A model generated the notes under the pieces. The model had not been told where the DNA came from and ran no database searches. It saw nothing but the letters and a program-made list of their open reading frames with translations. Shown piece after piece: positions 1 through 10,400 of a stretch of 64,000 nt of DNA (the first letter of the stretch is position 1; each line of letters starts with the position of its first letter). Source of the DNA: Macrocystis pyrifera (taxonomy: Eukaryota > Sar > Phaeophyceae > Laminariales > Laminariaceae); assembly GCA_031763025.1 (NCBI GenBank), contig JASSKH010000003.1:12162734-12226733 (forward strand). Direction: 5' to 3'. The position numbers were made by a program, and so were the translations under genes.

Positions 1-1126
1 AATCAAAGAGTTTTAGGGGGCAGAGCGAATGACCGCATGTTTATAGAACGCTAATATTAGAAACTGCAACACCAACAACGCGGACGGCCTGCCGTGCGTA
101 GCTCCCCACCCCCCTCAACTTTCTGGTATACAATAGATGATCGTCGACCGGAAAGTATGGTATTGTAGCTTAACGTCGCCCCCCCAGCTACTCGTATTGA
201 TACTTGCGTTCCGCACTTATAATTGTTAGATGTGCTGGGCCGTAACCCCCCCCCCCCCCCCCCGCCCGCCCTCCTCCCACCATCATCATTGTTGGGCTTT
301 GTGTGTACCTGACAAAGTCCATTGACGGCGCGCCGGGTCGAAATTTAGCTCGAGAGCGAGTACATCCTTTCCGGTGCACAAACAAATCTGATAATCGGTA
401 CGAATTTGATCAAAGCAAACGAGGCAGAGAGAAGACAGGCCGGGGCATAAAGGTTTTCGGTAAAACCACGCGATTCGGTACCGGGTACGAGGGATAGAGG
501 GTGGCTTATCGACGAAACTGAGACTGTCGAACGTGAAATAATCGAAGCAACTTCAATCGAAATTCGGACACGTACAGCAGGCAGTAGCACCAAAATGGGC
601 AGGTATGCATTCGTGGCACGAAGAGCCGGGGGTGACTACTGCAGTAGAGGTTGTTCGCATTCAACGTACCAAGCAGGAAACATCGAGATGCTGGCAGTTA
701 TGGTAAATACGTGAATACCATTACAGAGCGCTCGCCACACGCCTGAGAAAAAATATGTATCGTGTGTACTGACACAAACTATGCTTGCGCTCCGGAGATC
801 TGGCCTACACGAGTAAAGCGAACCCATTTTGTTTTTCCCCCTGCCATCATTTGGAGTTTTTCAGCCGTGTTTTCGCTTCGTCCTTGACACACAAAACAGG
901 CATACCTGATACTCACGACGAACACACCAATGGGTAGTACGGTCCTGAACTACAAAACCAGCAGGAATCTGTGCGAATGTCACTTGTCAACATGACGTTG
1001 CAATGAAAGGCTCTGCTTCATCAGCCGTTTTTCTTGCTCGTCGCACGACCGCCGGCTTCCCAATCGCTCTGATCCTCATCCATCGTCGGCAAGTAACTAG
1101 AAACAATCGACAGCCCCCTACCCTAC
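1..1126. other. intron of the CFAP52-like gene or flanking DNA
   Basis: This stretch follows the fifth CFAP52-like exon on the minus strand, so it should be intron with further exons beyond the left edge. It holds an 18-C run at 246-263 followed by a GC-rich CCCGCCC tail. One possible 52-base exon (917-968, minus) has a CACAG acceptor and a GTGAGT donor, but its translation does not resemble the WD40 protein, so it is not called. Nothing else is recognisable. Confidence 0.4.
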
Positions 1127-4100
1127 CTGGTATATTGTCCTTCTCCCCGAGATTTTGACGGCGCTCCACTCCCCAAGCGTCGAGGGTTCCGAGTACTGCT
1201 TTCCCGTCACAAGCTCTCCCGTGCTGGTGTCCCACACGTACACCAACCGGTCCAAACTGCAGCCCAGCAGAAACTTCTCGTCCGGACTAAACGAGAGGTG
1301 ACAAACGCCCTAAGAGTGGGGGAGAGAGGAAGGGACAAAAGGCTAATCAGTAGGAGAGGAGGAAGAAAACAGTGGCGTGCACTCAATTTTCTCGTGGATG
1401 TTCCCATGCGCCTTTCGGTAAATACAGAAGAGCGCGTGTGCTTTACGTGGCATAAATAGTACTAGCAAAAAACAAATACAGCAGTGTATGTGTAGAGCTT
1501 ACAACTTTGGCCCGGCTTTCGACACGCACAATGGTTGAGATAAACCCGTGCCACGGCAGGCATTGGGGTTGCACTTTTGAGCCCCGACCATTTGATCATT
1601 TCTCACAGACGGAGAGAGCTCTTCAACCGTTGCAACTGAGAAGCTACCTACCCGAAACATCGCTGGATCCGATGAGCATGTTTTGGCGTTAACCCTGAGA
1701 TACCTGCGAACCTAAGCCAAGGGATTAGCTGCGTACTGTATCGAGGCTTAGCTCATACCTTTTCTTGAGAAAAAACGATTGCTGGGGCTCCTTACTTGAG
1801 GAAGGAGCCTAAACCAATGTAGGTGCTACATACATGCCCCTATCGTAACACGGGTCAACACATCTTCGTTCTTCCGAGATGTTTCCGAGATTTTTCCCAG
1901 GTGGTCGGGATTATAGGGTCAGGGTTCGGGTTAGTAGGACTAGGGATAGTTAGTTAAAGGCAATAACTATATTTCAACCGTTTCACCGACGCTGGTGGGC
2001 CAAGTGCTACACAGTCGAGTCGAAACAAAGGAAAAAAAAAAACATTTTTTTTTTCGAAGCAGATCGTTCGGACCGTGATGATACGCTTAAAGGGGGGGTG
2101 ACTTTTCAGTACGAGGAATGTGCCTCGCCTCCGAGCAGTGGGTGCATGTCCTGGCGGCAGTTGGCTTGGGGTCGCGCCAATTACAGCTATTCACCGTAAG
2201 CGATGGTTTCTTCATGCCGTACGCTAGCCGGTCGAGTTGTGACGTAGCAAGAAGCGTGGGCCGTTTGATCGCTGACGTTGCAACAACGACTTGTCGGAGA
2301 GTAGGGCTATGCCTAAACAAGAAGCACCAGCACCGTCTCATTGCTTGCGTGTGTAGAAGTTAGAGGTGAGGGGAAAACCGGAAAACCATGATGCGTTGAA
2401 AAATGCCACCGAGTGTGTGCTCTTTCGTTTGTTTTGTTTTGCAAAAAAATAACTCAATTCACGGCAGCATCACGAGTGCCTACGCTTCCTTGGTATTGAG
2501 CGCCGCAGAGCGATCTGCGTGACCGCCTAAAACCTATCGTGCCACTACGCTGTATTCGAAGCCGTTGTTAGTCCCTCACCCCTGTCAAACCTTGGTACAC
2601 AAATAGGGAAGTTCGGGTCGCGTAGTCCCACAGAACAACCGGGGCGGGGAACCCTTTGGCTCGAGTCGATCCGCACTGGCCTTGTAGCCGTGAAGGGTGC
2701 ACAGGGAAGACGGGGTAACAGGGGAACACAAGCGTCCGTGGGAGGAGGTATGGGAATCCAGGAGACGGAGAGGCGAAGACTGCCGTTACACGCGGCACAT
2801 GTTGATTTGAGAAACGTCATTCAATCGCGTTTAGGATGTGCGATCCCCACTCGTATATACGGAGGGTCACCTAATGGCGTATCACGATGGATTGTTTTTC
2901 ACACGATATCATACACCGTTTCAACGCATGGAACGCTAATATCTCCACATACGACCTCTACCACACGTTAACCCCTTATGCTCTTGTACACGTTACATGG
3001 CGGGGCTACTATACGTAGTCCTTGTGGGAACTGTCATTAAATACCCAGACCATGAACAAAAAAAACGCACAAAACGTTCCATCCCGAATGTTCTTACAAC
3101 TCAAAGCTTGCGGCAGTCGCAACAGCACCGTCAAAGGGAGCCCTAATGATACCTTCAAGGATAGTTACCTGTAGCGACGAGAGACCCCGACGGAGACACG
3201 GCGACCGCACTGATCTCCATATCGTGACCTCGTAGGAGCTGCTGCTCATGGGGATCGGTAATGGATCCTGAGCAGGGAGAAAGCAGTGTCGGCGTTTGAA
3301 GTGACAATTCATTCATGCTTGAGTAGAGCATGCAATAAAGCCGAAGGCGTTGTGGGTCTCACGCGCAAGGGATACCAGGCATCGCCAATTGTCGTGGGCT
3401 TTTACTGCTGCGGCATCATCGGCATTTGATTGCATCCAATGAAACTCGGTAGAAAGTTGAACGGCACTTATCGAAGGGGTTTCGTGTGCATGCTCACAAA
3501 CTCTTAAGGGTTATTGGCCCCGAATATTGGCAATCTTCGTATTCATATACTTCGCCAAACCGTTGGTTTTAATGGTCTGGCAAGTCGTTAGATGCACAGA
3601 CCTCCTTTACCGAGAGTTCTTTGCCACACGAGTCGGGAGAAGGGCGGGTTGCTGTACACAACAAGTCTTTAAGCTCTCACCAATGACCAAGAGGGCACCC
3701 ACGCTCTTGATCATCGCGCCATGGTCTTTAGGGTGAGCGGTGATTGTCTGCGAAAAATGCCCAGTGTATCTGACGGAGGCACCGGACAAACATGACATGT
3801 TATTTTGCTTCTGTTTGATATCTCATGCAAGCGGGTGCTTGGTTTCTGGAGCCTGATGTCGACACGCACGGCCTTGGCGAGACAATGTCGGTGACAACAA
3901 TCCCCTCAGCGAAAAAATAAGTTTACACGCTAGAAGCTTAGTGCCCGGGGGCAGGTTAGTTGCTACTACTTGGGGTCAGCTTGATACGATTCTCGCCTTT
4001 GGCAACAAGATAGCTGGTAGCAGGTACTGCATTGTGCAACAACTGTAAAAGAGCGGCAGTAGTCTTCTCGAGAATGCGGGGATGTCGGTGCTGGGTAGTC

Positions 4101-4401
4101 ACTCACTCCATCTTTATTCGTTAATTCAGTTGCCACTTATCTCCAGGGCAGCCCAGGGTCAATCATGGCAGGAAGCGAGGCAGTTGTCGGAGAGGGGGAT
4201 GCTCAAACATACTTGAACATTTCCTGCTCTCGACACTCGAACCGCCTGTCAGCGTGAAGTCACGTGTTCTACTCTATGAACCCTAAATAACCATATTGTC
4301 CTACATATATACTCACGGTAGCTACGCATGTCGTATGGCACTCCATCAGACTACTGTGCGCAGAATGTTACTCACCCTATGATGTGTTCCAGCTCGAGCA
4401 T
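1127..4401 (-). CDS. CFAP52: CFAP52/WDR16-like WD40 protein, first five exons (3' part outside window)
   Basis: WD40-repeat protein of the CFAP52 (WDR16) family, known in other eukaryotes as an axonemal protein of motile cilia and flagella. Exons on the minus strand: 4376-4401, 3681-3769, 3169-3267, 2580-2680, 1127-1309. All junctions are GT-AG and the phases chain without a break (2, 1, 1, 0, 0). The start ATG at 4401 opens MLELEHIIG; an in-frame stop lies upstream. Family landmarks follow in order: the HP..H..MI..VG.LLVI segment, LLRGHDMEISAVAVSPSG, LVATGQ, PAPVVLWDY, then a second WD repeat with CHLSFSPDEKFL and VYVWDTSTGE. The order and spacing match the N-terminus of CFAP52 better than EML proteins or generic WD40s. 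About 165 residues are visible of a protein usually near 600. It is divergent from copy A, with 2.9 kb between the two start codons. Confidence 0.78.
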
Positions 4402-4650
4402 ATCTTCTCCACTACCATGATCTTTCCCGTTGATCCCCCCGACAATCCTGACCAAAGACAAACGACGAGTGGGCCAACGATTGGCCAACAGAGTGAATAA
4501 ACGAGGGTTGCGCCCTCAATCGTGCTGCGTACAGGGAGTATGTCTAACCTTGCTAAAAAATTATCGGATTCCACGTTAGTGTAGCCGGTGGAAAAGCGCG
4601 AGTGGTTGGGCCACGTGAGATAAGAATCCTTCTGGTGCAGCCATATTTTC

Positions 4651-5224
4651 CAGGGCTTTTCGCGGGTCGCGGGGTGTTCAAAATGTCACGGGTCGGGTTG
4701 GGTCGGGTCACGAAGTGTTCAAAATCTCACGGGTCGGGCCGGGTCGAGTCGGGTCAAGAGGTTCTCAAATCTCGCGGGTCGGGTCAGGTCGGGTGAAGAA
4801 TTTTTCAAATCTCACGGGTCGAGTCGGGTCGGGTCAAGAAGTGATGAAAAGCTCACGGGTCGGGTCAGGTCATGACCCGTGAGAAACGGGTCACTCGCGG
4901 GTCGGGCCAGCGTGACCCGTGAGTTGTTTTCTGCTGACCCGCGGGTTGAACCTGCGGATCAAGATAAATGGTCTCGCGGGTCAAGGTGACCCGACCCGCA
5001 TGAAACCCGTGCTTCACAGGACAATCCGAAAGTGGCGGGTCGGGTCGGGTCAGGAGAATTTCAAATCTCACGGGTCGGGTCGGGTCGGGTCAAGAGGCTT
5101 TCAAAATCTCGCGGGTCGGGTCGGGTCAAGTCAACGCACCTCAAAATTTTCGCGGGTCGGGTCGGGTCAGCTGACCCGACCCGACCCGACCCGTGAGGTT
5201 TGACCTGACCCGCGAAAAGCCCTG
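4651..5224. mobile_element. hAT-like foldback MITE filled with CGGGTC repeats, copy 1
   Basis: Terminal inverted repeats begin CAGGGCTTTTCGCGGGTC and are matched by GACCCGCGAAAAGCCCTG at the right end. An 8-bp flank ATATTTTC (4643-4650) is nearly repeated as ACATTTTC (5225-5232), as expected of a hAT-type target duplication with one mutation. The interior is about ten direct repeats of a 45-50 bp unit carrying CGGGTCGGGTC and TCAAAATCTCACGGGTC, with the complementary GACCCG arrays near 4870-5000 and 5170-5215, so each strand can fold back. There is no transposase and no long ORF, so it is non-autonomous. A smaller relative is at 14895-15020. Confidence 0.8.
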
Positions 5225-5691
5225 ACATTTTCTGACCAGCGGGGAGTCCCGCCCACTTGCATTATTGTTAAAAAATATACCTGGACGCTGCGTACTCGTA
5301 GACTGCTTCGAAGTGCGTATGTCAATAGGACATTGAACGATAGTCTAGTTGGATATGATACCGAGAAACGCTAAGTCAAGTCCATACGATTTAAATATTC
5401 GAAACCTACAGTGAAAGTACACTGCTGTACATCGATTTTTTCCGTTCAGTATGCTACCAGAAAATAATAAGACGGAGACGCCAGCGAATGGGGGGCAAAT
5501 CGCGTTCGATACGATATACCGTATCGTAAGTTCGATTTTTCGATATTTCGAAGATTTCGATACCATATTAAACGCTAACGTGCACATTCACCTGGCGGGC
5601 TCTTGTTCCAGGGATCCATTTCCTCGGCCGTCCTGATAGGCAGGCCCACACTCTTCGCGTCCAGGCGTTATCGGGTTACCGTTAATGTCGC

Positions 5692-6201
5692 GTGATGAAA
5701 ATTGTCTGCACGGGTCCGTTCGTGTTCCGGTTTGTTTCGAGGGGTAACTTTTACATGTCCGACGAAACAACGCCTGATGACAACGCAATCCTTCCCATGG
5801 ACAAGGGGAAGCTCGGGGGCCTTTGTCTGACTAAACCTACTCCTAAACATACCTCGACATCTGATGTACGAGTGACACTGCTTGCTGTCTTGGCACGAAC
5901 ATTGGATATATGTGCGCGCGTTTTATTCCTGCCACAGCAACGGCTTTTCGTAGGTGAACCTTGTTCTGGGAGCGCTGATACAGGTACGCGAGACAAGATA
6001 GTTGTTTCAGAGGCCGCGAGGACTGGCTCGGTTGCGCTTGGCACGGTGCTCAATAAAACACCATTATTGTTAGTTCGTACGTACGTAGAGTACAGTAGTG
6101 CACTACTGTGTAGCCCCTTCTATAATAGGGAACTATTCATACGTCCGTCGCCTCCCAAGCCCCAAGCCTGTTCGTCGCCGGCTCGTCGACAAATAAATTG
6201 A
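5692..6201 (+). CDS. open frame of 169 codons, function unknown, doubtful
   Basis: This is the longest open frame in the interval between the CFAP52-like gene and copy A. It starts at ATG 5692, ends at 6201, and encodes no motif, signal peptide or membrane segment that I recognise. A 100-codon open frame lies antisense to it at 5751-6053, so neither strand is clearly the coding one. There is no splice-supported extension and no similarity to the neighbouring genes. It may be chance, or the remnant of an element. Confidence 0.15.
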   Translation: MMKIVCTGPFVFRFVSRGNFYMSDETTPDDNAILPMDKGKLGGLCLTKPTPKHTSTSDVRVTLLAVLARTLDICARVLFLPQQRLFVGEPCSGSADTGTRDKIVVSEAARTGSVALGTVLNKTPLLLVRTYVEYSSALLCSPFYNRELFIRPSPPKPQACSSPARRQIN

Positions 6202-6227
6202 GTAGTCGTACCTATACACATACGAGT

Positions 6228-6610
6228 TTGTACTGTTGCAACATAGTTTGGGATCAATGAGGCCTCCTTCTGCTGCGGCATGATATCACACCCATACTTG
6301 TTGACCCTTCTCTTATCTCAATGTCGTCGCTCGTTTGATGGGTATCCTTTTTGTGGGTACCTTCTATTGTCCCCAAACTTGTAGCCTAGTTGTTTAGGGG
6401 TTCTGCTACCGTTGGTTGTCCCGTGGGAACGTCGTGTACGATTTTACATACCCCTCCGACGGTTATACGGCGCTGAGGTACGCGATCGCGCTGTGATGCA
6501 CCCGGAACGCGTTTACCTAATTGTCGGCACGCAGTGTTGTAGCGTGTCTCCGTGCGGTTCTTCCGGAACCAACATACGCTCATGTCGTGCTTGAGGGGCG
6601 AAGTTGCACG
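6228..6610 (+). repeat. dispersed repeat module 1 with tRNA-like promoter boxes, copy 1
   Basis: One of at least six copies in the window. From left to right it has TTTGGGATCAATGAGGCCTC, a TTGACCCTTCTCTTATCTCA block, TGTAGCCTAGTTG(N)TTAGGGG (an A-box-like motif), about 45 bp later GTACGATTTTNCATACC (a weak B-box-like motif), then CACCCGGAACGCGTTTACC and a TTCTTCCGGAACCAACATACG block. The box order and spacing suggest a tRNA-derived SINE, but the B box is poor. Other copies: 8226-8657 (minus), 9727-9960, 24645-24935, 50990-51330, 56064-56510 (minus). Confidence 0.6.
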
Positions 6611-7275
6611 GCACTAATCGTGAGCGGTCACGAGGGATAATTACATAACTACGTACATACCTTGGTATGGACAATAAAAACGGACCCGTTAGCAAAGAAC
6701 GACGTCTGCGGTACAAACAGCAGTATTATAGCGATGCACCCGCAAACGACGGCCTAGGCAATTCATGCACAGTAGCGAGTTCATAATCGCTGATTCCGTG
6801 GTCATGGTCAATACTTGCGGATGCTCACCGTCGCCCTGGTGGTGGTGGAGCGCCGGTGTATGCGCTTTCTGCCTGTTGATGGTTGCTATTGTGCTGTCTC
6901 GAAACAGCAACGGGGACGACGTCTCTGCCTGTAGTTTGTTGCTTTGTCGGCGGTACATCGGCCTCAGACGAGCGACCCGATCTGGCTGATGCTGGATTGC
7001 CGAACAACTCCGCCCGTCCCGATGCTCCCACGGGCACCCGCGCTCGACTGCTCATGTCAACTCGCCCGCTGTGCCTTGTGCGTGTCGGGTATACTGCCGC
7101 CGATTCACGTACGAGCACGTCGCGAAGTAGTGAACACCGGATGGACCCTGATCGAAGCGTTACAAAAATCCCAATAGGCCTTCAACCTTCTAGTGAAAAC
7201 CCGAGCAGACGAAGTTGATAGCCTCGAGATTATTTTGCGAAGTTGGTCTGTTGTGGGACGGCTATCTGCTGTGGG

Positions 7276-7434
7276 ATGGCTGCCTCATCCGCTACAGATT
7301 CTTCTGGTGAAGTACCAAGGCTGTCCTTCGACGGCAAAGATGCTCCAATCCGGTCCGTGGTTGTGTACACCAATAATATGGCAGAGATCAAACGAGTTGT
7401 CAACTTCTCTGCCACCGCAACAGGCGTCCAAGAG
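7276..7434 (+). CDS. copy A exon 1: start and first half of DUF4140
   Basis: It encodes 53 residues beginning MAASSATDSS and containing the DUF4140 opening IRSVVVYTNNMAEIKRVVNF, equivalent to the family's 'V.VY.D.A.V.R' strand. It ends ...GVQE at a GTGCGT donor in phase 0, and exon 2 (14666) resumes with VELTGL. The same junction (..PHE then VELTEL) occurs in copy B, so the 7.2-kb intron is an expanded version of a shared intron and not a fusion of two genes. Confidence 0.85.
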
Positions 7435-10400
7435 GTGCGTGCGTCTGTACGTAGTGCCGATATCGCTACTGCTGCTGCATGCCTGGGGTAGTCTTGAGCT
7501 GCACTTGCTGATGTGTACTCGCAGTGCACGAGAGTACTTGGGCTGAAAATAATGGGAAACAGGGCTTACACCGCCGTGTGTATGTTATCGGAACCGCAAT
7601 ATCATCACCCGTACATCAAATTTTGTTATTTTTTTCGATTTTCGATTTCCCTCTATATCTATACATACCTGCTGGGCACTGGCTCTTTGGCGGCGCAGTT
7701 GCGCAGCACGACGAGTCTCTCTGACAACCACAACAGCAGTACAACTGCTGTTAACAGCAGTATTAATATTAACTGTAGGATAAATACTGGATGACACAGG
7801 GCACGAACCTGTGCTCTATATTACGAGTACTACTCGTCAATGCTCATAGGCGGGTGCATCTGGTCACAGGCGCATCGAACCTACGTTAGCTTCAAGTACA
7901 TCGCAACCCATGGTAGTGAGTGGTGCACCGTATCTAAGGCGCCTGTAATTGCTTGCTATAACAAACATAATTGTACATCGTGCCGTATCAAGCGCGGTGG
8001 GATCTGCCAGCGTATGGCTCGTGACCCTATCACGGAGGCACCGAGAAGTAGGTTTCTCGTTCCCATTTTCCCCAAATCTGAAAGTCGAGGAACAAATGGG
8101 ATGAGGGGGCGAGGACCAAGCGAAACGTAGAAAACATGCCGACTGTGGCAGACGTCATGCGTGCTTCGTTAGACGAAAGCGTATGGTAACTACGGTGGGG
8201 GGCGGGCTGCGGTATCTGACAAAATATAGTGTGGGAGACCACCTACATAAACGCTCCGCCTTTGTCGCCCCTCAAGCACGACATAAGCGTATGTTAGTTC
8301 CGGAAGAACCGCACGGAGACAGGCTACAACACTGCGTGCCGACAACCAGGTAAACGCGTTCCGGGTGCATCACACCGCGATCGCATACCTCAGCGCGTAT
8401 CACCGTCAGAGGGGTCTGGAAAATCGTACACGACGTTCCCACGGGGCAACCAACGGTAGCAGAACCCCTAATCAACTAGGCTACAAGCTTGGGGACAATA
8501 AGGAATAGAAGGCACCCGCAAAAAGGATACGCATCAAAAGAGCGACGACATTGAGATAAGAGAAGGGTCAACAAGTATGGGTGTGATCTCATGCCGCAGC
8601 AGAGAGAGGCCTCATTGATCCCAAACTATATACGAATTCACGTACGACGCGATGTTACAACAGTAATCTGGACCAGAAAAGAGGGGACGCCAGCAGGGTG
8701 GATCCCTTTTCGGGAAAGCCTCCTTGTTGTATGGGGAGACAGTGATTGAGTATCACTCCGTGAGCGATATCGCAGCTCTACAACAGCACGACAAAGTAGA
8801 AAGAGGCTATTAATAGGAAAAAACAGTCCATCCCGCCCGCCCCATCGTTGGTAGCGAGGTGTACCGTCGACAACGACATCAGTTTTGTTAGTGTTTATTT
8901 TACCGGGGTACCTACTCTCTGCGACGAGATGCCGCGTTGATTGCCAGACAACCAACGCGGGAGTAGTAACCCTGGGTGAGAGTCTCCGGCTGGTCGCAGC
9001 AGCAGGCCTCATTGATCCCAAACTATATACGAATTAACGTACGACGCGATGTTACAACAGTATTAATATTAACTCTAGGATAAATACTGGATGACACAGG
9101 GCACGAACCTGTGCTCTATATTACGAGTACTACTTGTCAATGCTCATAGGGTCGGGCTGTTCCCTGTATCATTTTTTCGGCGTGGACCCAACCCAACCCT
9201 AATAACCCTGACGCCAAGCCCTAATCGGCAAATCTGGCCAGAAACGCGCCAGAAACACGCACGGCTGCGCTGCTTTCGAGTTGGTGTTACAACAATGTCG
9301 GTACTGCTGCAGGCTTAATTCGTACTTGGTACAAGGTACTGATATAGAGTGGGATTAGTGAGGCCTCCTGCTGGGACCAGCCGGAGACTCACGTAGGGTC
9401 ACTACTCCCGCGTTGATTCTATTGCAATCAACGCTGCACCTCGTCGCAGAGAGTAAGTACCCCCGATAAAATAAACACGGAAAAGATTTATGTTGTTTTC
9501 GACGGCCCCCCTCGCTACCAACAATGATGGTCTGTTTTCCCAACCTCTTTCTACTTTGCCGTGTTGTTTTCGAGCTGCGGTGTCGTCCACGGTGCGGGCT
9601 TTAACTACTGCCTCCCAGTACAACAATGGGGCTCTCTCGAAAAGAGGCTCTCTCGAAAAGGGGTCCACCCTTCTGGCGTCTCCCCTTTCCTTCTTTGAGG
9701 TTGCTGTTGTAACATTGCGTTGAAGTTCAATGAAGCCTTTCTGCTGCGGCATGAGATCATACCCATACTTGTTGAGACCCTTCCCTTATCTCAATGTCGT
9801 CGTTCGTTTATCTCTTGTCCTTTGTGCGCGTTCCTTTCCTTTCTTATCATCCCCAAACTCCTAGCCTAGCCCTTTAGGGGTTCTGCTACCGTTGGTTGTT
9901 CCGTGAGAACGCCGCGTACGATTTTCCGAACCCCTCCAACAGCAGTGTTAAGGTGTCGGCCTGAATGAGTGCCTTGTCGCGCGAACGCTTCGTTCCGTTC
10001 GACGCCGACGCGGATGCTGTTACCCCTGCGAATCTGCTGGCCACGGCCGCGGACCTTCATCCAACGTATTCCATGAGGACGTCCATAGCTGCTCCATTCA
10101 TATGGTGCTTCGCCTCCCCCCCACCCGGAAGGATTGCAACGTGTACCGCTTGTGGTCCATACTCGCTGCTCGCTCATGGGCCTGGAGGTTCGGGGTCATC
10201 TGCGCCAACGTCAGCGCCAGGTCCCCCTTGTCTCCGCTATCGAGGACGCTCGAGAACAGGAACCCTGAACCCCCCGCAAGTGCCCACTGAATGGACGCCG
10301 CTTCCTGTCGGTACTCGATCATGGCCGCCACATCACATATTTCGCGGCAATCGACGTTCGTTCTAACCACTACCGTTTGGGATGATTCCCGCAACGTTTC

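Noticed and set aside
917..968. possible sixth exon of the CFAP52-like gene
   Set aside because: The splice signals and phase are acceptable, but the 17-residue translation does not resemble the family at that point.
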